Shown here one piece after another: positions 23,367 through 36,400 of a stretch of DNA of 64,000 nucleotides; the stretch's first letter is position 1; every line of letters begins with the position of its first letter. Below the pieces are notes generated by a model. The model saw nothing but the letters and a program-made list of their open reading frames with translations, was not told where the DNA came from and did not search any database. The position numbers were made by a program, and so were the translations under genes. The stretch is from Phellopilus nigrolimitatus (taxonomy: Eukaryota; Basidiomycota; Agaricomycetes; Hymenochaetales; Hymenochaetaceae), in NCBI GenBank assembly GCA_021029095.1, contig JAJOHG010000115.1, positions 22,718 through 86,717 on the forward strand, given 5' to 3'.

Positions 23367-24299
23367 TCACATCGTCGGTCCGCCCCGCTCCCTCATCCCC
23401 GTGCTCTCCAGGTGCTCGGGGCCCAGCTCGCCCTTCGAGAGGCCGCCGCTCTGGCGGAGGTCCCACCAGAATGAGAGGAGGTAGAAAGTGTAGAGGAACG
23501 CGATCGTCCACTCGATAATCGCGCCGGAGTCCGGGTCGGAGCTGTCGAGGAGCGCGCCGAAGGCGATGGCGAGCGCGATGAGGATCACGGCGAAGACCGT
23601 CTTGAAGATGTACCCACCGCGCAGCGCGCGATAGCGCGAGCCGTAAGTCTTATCGAGCCAGCGAAACTGGGAAGCGGGAAGGGGAAAAAATCTCAGTATA
23701 CAGGATAATTTGGTTTTTTCGATATGCAGAAGAAAGGCCGGCGTACCTCGATGATGGTGAAGATGGCGCTGAGCGCGGTGCCGACGACGAAGATGAGAAG
23801 GAAGACGCGGTGCAGGCGTGGATGGCGCTTCGTGTCGAAGATGGAGAGGAGGATGAGCCCGACGCCGCCGATGAATGACCATATTATCGCAAGCGTCGAC
23901 ATGACCTTCTCGCGCCTGCGCATATTCGGAAGGAGTCTACACCGTATTTCAGAGTCAGCTTACGATCATAATGGAATATTTCCACAGACGAAATCGAGCT
24001 CACCTTCCGTCGTGCCTTGCCCACCGCTCGATCGAGAGGCTCAGAAAAAAGCCGACGGCCGTAATCGCGCAACCGGTGACGAAGAGCGGCTTCAGGAAGT
24101 CCGCGGCGACGTCGGAGATGTACGCGATGCTCTGGTCGTCGGCCATGGACACGTAGTGTGGCCGTCCGGAGCGGAGCCAGGTGATGAGCAGCGCGAGCAC
24201 AGTGCCGAACCACATTGTCGCGGCGGCGAGCGGGACCCAGACGTACCACCAGTGGTGCCGGTGTCGGTGGGGGGCGCGCGAGGAGGGGTTAGCGTTCAT
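23367..24299 (-). CDS. Frag1/DRAM/Sfk1 membrane protein, right copy
   Basis: This is the paralogue of the gene at 18777-19746, with the same three-exon structure on the opposite strand: 24299-24004, 23936-23747 and 23666-23367, giving 261 aa. Exons 2 and 3 are exactly 190 and 300 nt in both copies. Family blocks are intact: YISDVAADFLKPLFVTG, SIERWARHDGR, LLPNMRRREKV, LILLSIFDTKRHPRLH, FRWLDKTYGSRYRALR and IIEWTIAFLYTFYLLSFWWD. The N-terminus is shorter and different (MNANPSSRAPHRHRHHWWYV), rich in histidine before the first membrane segment. No stop or frameshift is seen, so both copies may be active. Function is inferred from the family: a membrane-lipid or phosphoinositide-related role. 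Confidence 0.87.
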
Positions 24300-25138
24300 G
24301 GTGGGCGGTAATGAGAGGAAGAGGGAGAGGGTGAGATTGGAATGTGGAGGCTGGCGCTGCGCATGTCGAGAGCAGGAAAGATGTAGTGGAGACGTGAGAC
24401 TGAACGTCGCGTTGCAGTTCGGCCTGAGTCCTCACTGACGTCACTGCTTATAAAGATGATTTACTGTAGATCACGGCCCGAGTTCGTAATGTTATTTCAA
24501 TAATTAAGCCGTTCGGTCACGTGTTGAGCCTACGGTCAGCCACCCCACCGAGTAATTCAACCTCTTCAATTTGCGTACGAGATTACGAACGATATTCGCG
24601 CCCTGAATGGAATTGACATTCAACTTAGTACCTTTAAGTTGAAGCTCGCGAGATTAGGCAGCCTTGAAGACTCTCGGACAACCTTGCACTCCTCTTTGTG
24701 CCGGCAACGACCACTTCTCCCTTACATAAACCTGGCCCTTGAAGAATTGAACACGCTTCTTAGTCCCAATCGCACGTCTCGTCGTAAGGCCCGAGCAAAG
24801 TCTCCTGAGAGCTCGCAATCCCGGCGAGATGGCGACGGAAAGGACAACACTGCCGAAGTCATGTCTTCCCTTGAGAATGGCAACAGGAGATATGATGCAT
24901 TTCAAATGGGACGTACATAGAGTGTTCGAAGTACCATTTATTAGATTACTTAGAGACGCACTCCTCTCTACTGTTAAGAAAGGGTTCAGCTTCAGCTAGG
25001 CGTCGATATCGAGTGGATGTTGACTTTCACACGGTGATGTGGCTGCAGGGCACAATGGGCGGAGTTTGAAGTGGGAAACACAACATAGTTCTCGTCTCAG
25101 CCACGTCGCGTTCCTCCACAACCCTCCTTCTCTCCAGC
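24300..25138. other. Divergent promoter region, genes C and B
   Basis: This lies between the divergent starts of the right copies of C and B. The 130 bases next to gene B closely match the mirror position on the left arm; the rest does not. A 93-codon open frame at 24639-24920 has no counterpart on the left arm and no motif, so I do not call it a gene. Confidence 0.5.
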
Positions 25139-26686
25139 ATGCATCCGCCTCCAGGACTGCACTTCCCGACCGCAGAGGAAGCCCCGCTCTTCCATCCGCG
25201 CCCGATGCGTCTTGGGGCACATATACAGGCGAAGGAGAAGTTTGAAAAGGTGAGTTCTGAGTTGGTTGCATGGATGAGGGATGCTTGGGATGCTTACATT
25301 TAGCGGTTCGAACAGCTCGCGCGCGATTATGCGAACGTAGAGGACATGTTCGCCGAGCTCAAGAGACAGGAGGAGGCTCTCAGCTCGCGCGCGAATTCAG
25401 CCATACCACTAGCAAGCGAGCCGGAGTCGAACATGCAGTCGACGATGCTTGTGGCTATGGGAGGGATATCTGTTCGTCCTCTTCCACCGATCCCAACAAG
25501 CTTGGCCATAGCGATCCAGGCGCATCAGCACACGGTGGCTCTGCAGCCGAATCAACATGTGGCGGGATCTGCGATTCTGTATGATCCCGCGCACGAGAAG
25601 CAACGGAAGCAGCTGAGACTTCTCGACCAACTCGTCCACCAAATCGAAGCAGCCGACGGAGCGGTCCCGTCGAGCGCAAAACCAAGCGCCTCTTCCCCAT
25701 CGCCCGAGCCAGGCGTCGAGCTTGTGACGGTCCGGGGGAGGGAGCGCCGTCCGGGGCTGATGTACTACGACGAATCTCCGGAGCACATCGTCGGACCCTC
25801 ACCAGAATACTTTGCGCGCATCGAGAGACTGCGTGCGTTGCTTAGCCTGGAGGCGGAGTCGAAAGGGAAGGCGAGCACCGGGGAGAAAGATACTGCAGTC
25901 CTGCCCGAGTCGCCGCTCCTCGAGGTCCAGAGGAGCTCGTCCACAGCGGACGCGGCCGCGCCGGGCTCACAACCAGGCGCCTCTTTGCTGGACAGCACAG
26001 AAGCCGGACAGACGGAGACCGTGGGAGGAGGGCGCCGCCCGAGGCTGTTGCACTTCGGCAAACCACCAAAAATGCCGATTGAGCCCTCGCGTCGGCTTCT
26101 GAAAGACGTCGCAATTCTGCGCGCCGCGTGTCATCGCGCAAAGGAGGAGAAGGAGAACGTCAGCGTCGGAAGACGGGATGCTGCAGTCAAGCCCGAGTCG
26201 GCTCTTCTCGACTCCTGCAACAGCTCGTGCGCAATCCTCGAGCTTGCGCCGGTCCCGCCTTCCTCGAAACGCGGAAAGGCACCGTCAAAATTGCCGCTCC
26301 TCAAAGCCAACAAAAGCGCGTGCGCACTGGCAGCACGCAAGCCTGCGCCGGTGCAGTCGGCCTCGAAAGGGGTTAAAGCGTGGATGAGAAAAAAGCTCGC
26401 AGGCTCAGGCCCGACCCGGACTGTCCTCGCTCAAACGCAGACCAAAGCACGAACAGCGAAGTGCACGGAGGAGGAAACGTCCAACCAGTCCTACAGAATA
26501 CCCCATTTCCAAACTGCTCCTCACCCGTCAGAGCTGCCGCGGCAGAACTTCTCGTTGGCCGTCGTGTCGAGCTCGTCGGCGCGTCATGGAAAGGGAGGCG
26601 GGGTCGTGGTGTCGGAAGTCGGGGTAGATGTATCCTGGGTGCAGGAGTGGGGTTTGAATCAAAAGCAAAGTCGCTTCGCTCATTGA
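25139..26686 (+). CDS. Unrecognised basic protein B, right copy
   Basis: This is the paralogue of the gene at 16233-17795. Exons 25139-25249 and 25304-26686, joined over a 54-nt intron at the same codon, give 497 aa. The N-terminus is shorter and different (MHPPPGLHFPTAEEAPLFHP), then both copies share RPMRLGAHIQAKEKFEK and the charged helix. Conserved islands are as in the left copy, including RRPGLMYYDESPEHIVGPSP, LLKDVAILRAACHRAKEEKE and the C-terminal SEVGVDVSWVQEWGLNQ. An extra short insertion (PEPGVELVTV) is present after SSPS. The strong amino-acid conservation against a freely changing linker suggests selection on the islands. The function is unknown. Confidence 0.75.
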
Positions 26687-27900
26687 TCGCGAAGGTATAT
26701 TTTCCTTCTTCTGGAGGCCAATAAGTGTTTTGCTGAGTATATCTGCTTTGCATCAGCGAGCGTCGCGGTCTCTCGTCCAGACGTCTCGGAAACGTGTACG
26801 TACGAAGCGTTGATCTGGGCTTTCTGGAGGAAGAAAAAAACGTCGAGGAGAAACGACGGAATGTAGTATCTGTACGATTATTTGCCTGTGTAAGTTAGGG
26901 GGAGCGATATTTGGCGCTTTGTATCGGAAATGGAAGTGATCTTTTCGCGTTCATCTGAGGACCCGGGAAGACGAAGCTCGAGCTGAAGTGAAGTCAGAGA
27001 GCGAAGGATAGGGTAGCGATTTCAGCTCCAGCCCTGTTCTCAGCGGCCTGCTCATGAAAGTTGCTTTTGTCGTAAGACTTTTGTACGGTTGTAACACAAA
27101 GCCTTTGTATATTTTTCTTACTTCGCCCCAATTAGGCAACGAAGTAAACTTCGCTAGTTGCACACTTTGTACACATCAACAACAGCTTTTGTACCTTTGT
27201 ACACGTTACATTTCTTGCACAACCCACAACCATCGACGTGCCGTTAGATGTCTTCATTCCTATTGCGTCCCCTGCGTGCGAGGCTATAGCACGTTATCTG
27301 GACTCTGGACTACCGTTTTCGCGATCTGTCGGTACGTCGGCTCAGTTCTTCATGAGACGTTCAACGCCGACGACGTATAGCTCAGCGTGCAGGAGCCTTC
27401 GGTCGGCTCGTTTCGATTTCTCCTGCTTGCATCTACAAAGCAGGCCTATGTTTCTCTGTAGTGGACAAGATAAATCTCGCGGTCAATGTGGATGCGTGAT
27501 TTCGCGTCAGCTCTGCAGAAATGTAACAGGCAATATGGTGGTGAGTTATCTAGCATATCGGCCATCTTCTGCAGCTCAATAACGACATTGTCCGTCACTT
27601 AGATCGGACGGTCGTTATCTTCCTGGGACCGCTGCTTGAAAATTTGACCGTCAGCGACTGGTTTCAAGCTGTACGCTCCGCCATCTAGACATGATGGACA
27701 GACTGCGATGGCGCTCTTACTTACAGTCTCTCGACGGGTTCAACACAGTTTGCTGAGTGCAATCGGGAATGATGGTGGAATGTGTGCTAGCCCACGACGC
27801 TTACGATTTCATACGAGACTGCTTGCCGTAATCCTCGTAAGTCTTGCTGCAATTGATATTTCGTTCGAGACTGAGCACCAATGTCTCTCGTCATCGACAG

Positions 27901-27908
27901 ATATAAAA
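27901..27908 (+). promoter_or_regulatory. TATA box of gene A, right copy
   Basis: ATATAAAA lies 109 bases before the start codon at 28017. The box, its flanks and its distance from the start are kept in the left copy at 15097-15104. Confidence 0.6.
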
Positions 27909-28016
27909 GATTCACCGCGCTATCCGTCCCATTCAGTGGTCTTCTTTCCTCCCCCACCATCTCCCCTCCCCTCCTCGCTTCCCTTCCCTTCCCTCTCCCC
28001 TCCCGCCGGTCCTCCA

Positions 28017-30414
28017 ATGGCCGCCGCTCATTCATTTTTCTCAACGTTCGTTCAACGCAGCGCGGAAGCGTATAATTCGATTATCCCGCAACGTCAGAAA
28101 GCACCAGTGACGCCCAAGGGACTCAAATCTCTTCGTCTCTGCGAAGCTCTGGCGTCAAGGCCTCTCGAACTCCCTCGCGAGACAATTCGCAAGAACTCCT
28201 CGCCAGCCGTTATCTTCGGGCCTAGTTCTCCGTACGCTTCCAGCTTCCCGAGCACCTCGACCTCGCCTAACCTCCCGACGACAATCTCGGTCTTCTCCTC
28301 TGCTGGCTCTTCGCAGTTCTCCCTTCCGCTTCCTCCTTCTCCTATTGAACCTGGTCTCTCTGAGCAGCAACAGTTCTGCGCGTTTGACGAGGAGGAAGAC
28401 GCGAACGCGTCTTGGGACTTCAAGTGTGCCGCTGGATATGGGAAAGCGAACGGGATGTTGAACGACGAGGACGATCAAATGCCCGAGGTCGCGCAAGACA
28501 CCCTCACGGGACTTCGCGATAGTCTCTTGGTCGTCAGCGGGGCCTTTTCGGACGTTTCCGACCCACTCGAACCGGATAGTGGTGAGGCTGACATCATGGA
28601 CTCAGTTTCAGTGGAGGAGGCTGGCACCTTCAGGTGTACATCCGGTGCATTGCCGGTCGCGCTTAGCAAGGTCGAGAGCGAGCACAAGGTCTTGGAAGCG
28701 TGGTGGAATGACGCCTACCTTACGGGGGCCCAGTATCATCCTATGAGCGCGGAGATCTTCGACAACGAGCTGAATATCACAGGCCCTTTGGCGCGCGAGA
28801 TAACCGAGGCAGTCTCTGTCTCACGGCCTGCTCATGTTGCTTTAGCCCCAAAGTCACGCAGAAGTTCTCGTAGGACGTCTCAAGAGCATATGCTCTCTGT
28901 CGGGCTAAAGAAGAACTCCAAGCGCGATCTGGCGGGCCACCGCGCTGGCCGCATCTTTACTGGGGTTATCAGCCGAGAGAGCGATGTAAGCTTCTTGTCT
29001 GACTCCAAATCTCTCGCAATGATTGACTTTTCGTTCAGGATGAGTTGCGCGAACACAACACTGACCTTTTCAACCCCGATGACGCCATCGGCTCTACATC
29101 GTCTTCGACGACCCCGTCGCTCATTGAAGACACGTGCTCGTCTGTTTGCTCAGAAGCTCCGATTATCAAGTCCAGCATCTCTGAATCTTCGATAGCTGCG
29201 AACCTAGGTGCCCTTGTCCTTCTCGACGAATACAGCGACGGAGACGTCAGTAACGCATTTGACATTGCTCGAGCGCTGCGAGAAGACGGCGATATTTTAG
29301 AGAATATCCCTTGGTACGTTGTCCGTCTAATGGTCCCTCCTCTTTCCTGACGTGTTCTGTAAGCTCCGATGAAAGGAGTTTTATCTCAATCAGATCTGAC
29401 ATTGCGGTCTCCGGCCATGAGACCGAGGACACGCTCGACTACATCGAAGTCGAGGCGGAACTGTATGCCTTGATGCAGTTCGTAGCTTGTCTTTATAGTA
29501 CTACTCCCGTCGCACCCAGCGGACTCTGTTCCATGCACTCCAACGGGGACAAGACTTCAATTAACCACGCATTGCCCTCCGAAAGTGGTCTAGTTGCCTT
29601 TTCGCTTTCTACGCCTCTGATGCTGGACAAATGCGTGTCAGATTCAGGCCTTGCTTCAGAACTTGCAGACATGAAGACTCCACGCAGCATCTCCCACCGC
29701 AGGACGACATCGGCTCCGACTTCTCTGGCACCGCTTTCTTTCAAGAAAAAGCTTGTTCGCAATATTCCTGCACACAGATCAATGCCAGCGCCGATGTCCA
29801 TTTTGAAAAAGAAAATGCTTTCGGCAGCTTCTTTGGCGCTCCCTATCAAGAAGGTAGCCGTATCGACTACACAGTCGACTATCATCCCTCCCCGCACTCG
29901 AGAGCGCTCGCGGAAATCATCTGCCAGTGCGTCAGTGAACAAGCCTAAGTACGATTCTTCACGCTCGAACATTCGCCTGGTCACCTCCCCGATACGTGTC
30001 TCTCGGGCGACCTCAACACCTAAGCGTGCTACCTTGCGCCGTCCTTCAAGTCTTGCTACCCGTCCTTATGGGCGTTCAGATTCTACCCTGTACGCGCCGA
30101 GGGTCTCTTCTCCTCTTGCCTCCTCATGCGTTCTGGAGTCTCCGAGGAAGCCGCTAGTCGCTATCAATTTGGCGTCAATGACGAACGTGTCTGCGACGCC
30201 ATCCGTTTCTCTTCCTGGTCAAGTCGCCAATGATACACTAAGGCACGCCCGGGCTTCCTCGCGGTTGGAGCAGGAGAATGCGCCATCAACTCTGCGATCT
30301 TCGAGATGGGCGTCTGTCAACGTTTCGAAGTCCGCTTCTACCGTCAATTCGTCCACGATCACGCTCGCTTCCTCTGCCAAGGTCGGCTATTCTCGGGATT
30401 CTATAACTCTTTAG
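28017..30414 (+). CDS. Unrecognised Ser/Pro-rich protein A, right copy
   Basis: This is the paralogue of 13225-14997. Three exons, 28017-28985, 29039-29313 and 29364-30414, give 764 aa with consistent phases. It opens with MAAAHSFFSTFVQRSAEAYN and KAPVTPKGLKSLRLCEALAS, runs through an acidic Ser-rich middle, and ends in a basic Ser/Thr/Arg-rich tail (TSAPTSLAPLSFKKKLVRNI, later SSRLEQENAPSTLRSSRWAS). The block around exon 2 (DELREHNTDLFNPDD, LVLLDEYSDGDVSNAFDIAR) and both introns are absent from the left copy. A longer open frame runs upstream to 27708, but it crosses the TATA box and is not kept in the left arm, so I chose 28017. The function is unknown; the protein is likely disordered and intracellular. 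Confidence 0.7.
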
Positions 30415-33400
30415 GCAATATTAGATTTGCCTCGCTCGATGTGAAGACAGCATGCCATTTCAACATCTATATTCATTTTCTATCGTATTCTTCTTTCTTT
30501 CGGTAGGTCTCGGTTTCTGGATAATCACCTATAATCCTTGCTCTCTGGATCTTCGCGTCTTCTCTCTTGATTTCAAATTTTTGACTTCCTGGTCTGCCAG
30601 TCCTATATCTCGTTCCTGGGTTTTGCTTTTTGCTTTCGCGCTCTGCTGTGTCGCTGTTACTCTACGCTTTGTCTGTCTCTGCTGTTCTGCTTCCTGGTCC
30701 TGTTTTGTGCAATGCGCATCTCGTCTGTCTGCAGCTCCCTTAATTTGTTAAACGAATGTTTATTCTTATTCGTAATGCATGCAGTTTGTTCTCTTATTTT
30801 GGATGCGAAGGGCAAATGAGCTGAATCGACCTGATGGACTCATGATCAATAACCGGAAAGGATTAGGTTCAGACTGATGAATCCGACTTGGGGCGTTGCC
30901 AACGCCTGGTTGTATTGAAGTCTTTGCTATGAAAGACGACATCAATGCCTTACGTTTCTTTCCTGGGATGCTCTAGCGGTAGCCCTAAGCATATACTTCA
31001 AGCCACAGTCCAAGTCTTTATGCTCTTTGGAGGGCCACAAAGACTATGCCGGAGTTGCTGGTGTGTCAGTCGCTGTCCAGATGTAACAGCTAAAAAGAAT
31101 GCGCACAAGCGCAGGTATCAGTGCCGCCGAATTTGCATCCATATCAGGTAGCACTCGTCAAAGATGCCATCGTAGCGAGTCCTCACATAATAAAGAAGAA
31201 TAGTACACTTTTGATCGGAGACATGTAGAAAAAAATTATTACGGTCCCAAGCTGAAATCTAAGTCAGCTCCATTCCTGAAAAAAAAAGAACCATCAGAAT
31301 GCAATAAGGGAAGTTTCTAGACGGTTGGTGTTTATCTAATCCATGGTTCAACCTGGGATGGGGATGATTCATCTAATACTGACGCCTTCAGCAAACCGAG
31401 GCAACACAATTGTGTTTATGGTCCGCAAGCCCAGTACGGGAGTAATACTATCTGTTTTGCTTTATGATGCATAACCATCATCGCCTTTAAGAGTTGACGA
31501 CCCAGCGAAGCATGCTCGTGAGTCGTCAGTGACATCTATAGTTTGCGAATACATGTACATGTACTAATGCGTCGCGTTACGTAATCAATATTACGTGTGA
31601 CGAAGATTTTTAGACTCCGCGACCTTATTGCTCTGCTGGTCGTGCCACTCAACAAGTCTCTCAACTTGTAGTTGATCTCTTCTTCAGACCATCTTCAACA
31701 TTCGTGATCGATGCTAGGAGGCCGTTTTCTCCTTGGAAACATACGGTTTGAACCTGTAGCCGAACTCGCGCGATGAAACAGAGTGGGAGTTTTCGGCACG
31801 TCGCCGTATTCACCTTCGGTCCTTCGGAATCGAATGAACCGAGAGTAAAGCCGTAACTGTTTCAAATTCTCCGGTATACTCATCTGTCAGCTGCTAAAGG
31901 GCACTCGAATGCGGTCTGGTTTGTGATCTTTCATTAAAAACGGAACGTTGCACGCGCGAGGGTCATCGATTATCCACAAATGAATGCGATACTGCTACTT
32001 CATTCTGCGAGTCAACACAGGACTTCTCATACTTCTGTGAAACCGGTACTTACACTTCGTCATCTTGCAGCCCGCACGTGCATTTCAACGTTCAACGTGA
32101 AACTTCCTTCTGTGTTCCTGCCTTGCTGTTTGCATGGATAGTGTCTGTCTAGTTCCATATCGTGAATTGGTCCTTAAGCACGCCCATAAAGATAATCTGT
32201 CAAATTCTGCCGATGAATTACTCATTCACAGCAAGAAGGAAAAGTCGCTCGGCTTGCACGTTGCGAATGTGCACCATGTGACTTCCCACGCCGGGCCCCG
32301 TCTTCTCACCTTGTCAACAGCTTTGCGTGCGCATTGCGATAGCACATCACCATATCCAGACTTCGCGCTGCCGTGTTAAGTCCAACAAATGAACGATTCC
32401 GATTTTGAACACGGTCGTCAGAAGCTTCGTACTATGTAGCGGGTCATTTTCCCGGAGAAGCCGAACCTTTAGTTTCGGCACATCTCATCTTTAATCATGC
32501 CGGAGACGGGAGATGGTAAATGGAGGATCGAACGGAATGACGCACCGGACTCTCTGAGATTCATCCCCGATATCTCAGCCATCCTATCAGAATACTTTAC
32601 GGCACACAAGTTCACGGCCTGGTATGTATTCTCACCTATTAAAGGCAAAGAAGAAGTAACCAATAATCGGTATACCGGATCGAGTTCCGACTCTAAAGTG
32701 TCTCTGCAAAAATGCAAGACAAACTTACTCTCGGAGGCCATTCACTGTCTAAAGATACGTTGTATTGTGTTTTGGTCTACCTTCACGTCGTCTTTTGTCC
32801 GTGAAAATCGGTTTGCTAATTTTAAAGGGAATTGGAAGACTTGATCGCCTTGTCTACGACCGACTGGTTGCTTCGGAAATAATTTCGTTCCAGCATTTAG
32901 TGCTATAATCTGTACGTACCTCTTTCTTCCTTTCTAGAGAGTTAACTTCAGGCAGGGACTCTTCTAGTACGCAGCGGCACGAGCGTGACACATGGATCTG
33001 TATACTACGGATGGTCGGTACTGAATCCGCGAATATACAACATTGCTGTCGAACATGACGTCTGTACGAGCGATCCTTGGCGTCTATGCATAGCTTAGTC
33101 TGGGCCTGATGACGCGATTTCCCGCAGGAACATGCCTGCAACAAATCGCCGCAGGCTCCTACGAAACCATGGGAATTTACATGGTACGTGCGTCATCATC
33201 ACTATGCTATCGCCCTTAAAATAAACTTATAATCGGAAACAAGAGATGCCGTAGGTACAGCCACTCTATAATCGCTCGCGTGGACCGAAGCATTCGAAAT
33301 CTATGGATATCTAGAATACAAACCCTGCATGGGAAGCCTGAGGAAACGCGAAACAGCGCCAATTCAGCCTCGGCCAATCATTAAAGGGCCTACTCCGACT

Positions 33401-36400
33401 GCATCCACAAGACGAACTTCTTTATGGAGTATGTTCCGCGGAGGCTTCCCCTCGGCACCGGCAATCTCATTTTCGACTTCAGCTCTCTGCTTGCTTCACG
33501 AGACTTGTCTTCCCCCGCTCGTTTTCATAGACGCGAATCCCTCCATTCTTTTTGCCCTCGAAAGAACGAAGGACTCTCCCTGGAAAATCCCCAAGTCTTT
33601 GTCGCTTCTAGCATTCTATGACAGCCCGCTCGCCACTGTGTCGCCTCAACGAGATGCGCTTCTTGAGAAAACAAGAAAATAAAGAAAATAAAAACCAATG
33701 TCGGCAACTTAACAGTTCTATTTTCATGACGATGGATCAGACTTTTAGGGAGCATTAGGAGTGTCGGCCCGCTTGAATGAAAGAATCACTATCCTAACTC
33801 TAACTTCCCAACCGTGCGTTCGCACGTACCTGATCTTCGTGCGTCATTGCGTTCTATATATCACAATGGCTAATAATTCGGACTTATAGCATTGGCCGGA
33901 CATTCGCATACTAGCTCATCGAGATTCAGAGTCGCATGTCGAACCGACATTCCGAATCGACGCTATTACGCTACTTTTACCATTGACGTCTTTTGTGTAG
34001 GTGCGACGTGCGGACTAATCAGAGCTGACCCTTGAGTCTCATGTCGCTATCTCTGCGCTACTCTCCGAGTCTGCAGGATGAATTTTTTCTCTGAGCCGCT
34101 AAGCTAAAAGCGCATGCTCATCTTTAGTTGTCGAAAATGGATTTTTTTTCTGTCAAAGCGGAAATTTACTATGCACATTTCCGAGGTTGCGAGTGGAGTC
34201 TCCAGCTCGAGAGAGAACTAGTATTATGGTACGCTTAATATCAGAAAGAACCCAAAAATACGACCAACGTATTCGGACTTCCGGGCGACTGTCATTGCAG
34301 AATACATGCTCGCCGATCTCAGACTTTTGCATCCTAACGTAGTTCGGATGACGGTCCTTACTCCGAGGCGCTCAAGCCACAAATGATATCTCCGGATCCG
34401 CATTCCGCCACGTGACTTTGAAGTCTGGTTGCTATTTGCGCCTTCTTTCATTTGAACGTCACAGAACACAACTGCGTCTGCACCTGGGTCAAAGATCATC
34501 ACTATTTTGATCAATAGTTCCCCAATTTCTGTGCTTCATGAAGGTTGCTAATGCTCGACAATCCAAGAAAGCACGATTGTCCGGAAGACCTTCAGGAGGA
34601 TATGATTCTTCTTCTTCTTCGTGGCTTACTTAGAGTATCCGCGGAGCCGGAGAACGGAAGACCGGGAGCACAAACTTATGTCTCACGGCAGGTCAACCCT
34701 GCAGCACGACGGCAGATATAGAAGGAAGGACACGACGCATTCATCCTAGCGGAGTTTATCAGGGACTTGTCTCCATAGATTAGTAGCTCTCGCATATCAG
34801 CCGTTAATGTCTGTCGCGGATCAGGTGGGAAGCATGGGCAATTGCATCCCGTCCTCAGTTGATAATCGTGATTTGGTGAGCGTACCAACGGCCTTTTTTC
34901 TCGTCCACGCTATATCCAAACTGCGACGTCATTCAGTGAGAATAAAGCACTAATTATCTAGTACATGGTCTTCTACTTACCTTGTTGCCTACTGTAACTC
35001 CGCTGAGTGAAGTCAGAGCATGGTACTATTTAGGTAAGTGTCCAACCCCAACTTCCTTTCCCGTGTCGACTGTTCTGTACTGAAACGATATTAGTTCAAG
35101 GCGTATGCCTCGTATCAAGCCAACCCTTGTGGCCTTCCACGAGTACTTTGATCCGCGCTCATGCTCTAGGAGATCTCCATGGTTATATAAACGTTGTGCT
35201 TCTTTCTATGAGTGCATTTATCCTGCCGAGATCCGAGATCGTCCATTTTCTTTCCGACTACAGTACACCCAGAGAAATGGGACTCCCTCGCAAGCATAAT
35301 CTAAGTAAAACTAAATTAACCGCGTGCCGAGGTTTCCGCATGTGCTGCGACCACCAAGAGCTTAATTTGAATAACACTAATATAATATCAGAGCAGCCTC
35401 GAGTCATGAAGACGAGGTCTTTGGAGCTACACACGTAGGCAGCTGGAAATCTATAGCGCATGTTTACAAAACTTAAGATTTAAGTCTAGAAACAATATTC
35501 GAAGACTTCTGACTAAATCGTGTCATCCTAATGAGCTTTTTGTTGATGATATCGACACGCCAGTTGGCTGCGTAAACCATGTTTCGGATTGACGACAGAT
35601 AACTCATGGCTTCGATTTTGAGGTCCTAAGCGGAACGCAATCCCGTCCAGGATCAATCCCGCGGCAATCCTCGACGAGAAGATACGTGTCGCGCCCAAGA
35701 AGCGGAAAGGGACTTGACTTTCTCAATTAACATGCATCCATCTCTATGTAGCACGGCTCTCGCCGATGCCGAGGGGGGACGAGCATACGACCCGAAGATT
35801 GAATAAACTACGGAATCAGCCTGAGTTCTTTTCTTCTGTAGGACAGTGAGGGCGCGATTCTCGGCAACTTTGACGGGTAAAGAGTGAAGACGGTGACCCA
35901 AAAATAAGGAAGCTGCGATGCGAAGTCACAGGACCTTGGCTCTCACTATCTAACGACAGTCTGAAGCTTGTCAAATCAACGATCGGCAGACTAAGCGGCT
36001 TTACAAATTTCCTAATCTGTCGTCCTTTACGCCGTGCCGAAGTCAATGCCGACGGTTTCAATACCTACTCTACAAGAAGAACCGAAAATCACCTCGCAGT
36101 CACCGCGCGACATCAAAGCATTCTCTAATAATCTTTGGATGCGGAACAACGGGGCATCTGTCCGTTCATCTTTGCCCCAACGCGCTCAGGGCGCGCTAGA
36201 CGCGATGTTACTTTGTCCGTTATTGCGCGAGAACCAACCACCGCCCTCCGCTACGGAGGTGCGCCGGCTTTCGTTTATATTTTAAACCCCAAACTTGCAG
36301 AAATTCGCCAAAGATCATTCGGTGTTGAAGTGACAATAAGCAATAAAAAAGACGCCAAGTAAGAGAGAAATCTGCTTTATGTCCGTTACTGAGTCGTTCC

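Larger units (their letters stand above)
23367..30414. repeat. Right arm of inverted segmental duplication
   Basis: This arm carries genes C (minus), B (plus) and A (plus), the mirror image of 13225-19746. Copies have diverged at the protein level (gene B least, gene A most), and between B and C only the 130 bases nearest gene B still match well. Intergenic DNA between B and A still aligns weakly. All three genes on this arm read without lesions. Confidence 0.85.

Noticed and set aside
32497..32844. A 115-codon frame with protein-like start (KWRIERNDAPDSLRFIPDIS)
   Set aside because: Interesting composition, but no family match by eye, no promoter or splice partner, and an overlapping minus-strand frame. 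Not enough to call a gene.
33329..33682. A 117-codon plus-strand frame
   Set aside because: No motif, competing frames of equal length on both strands, and no conservation within the window.
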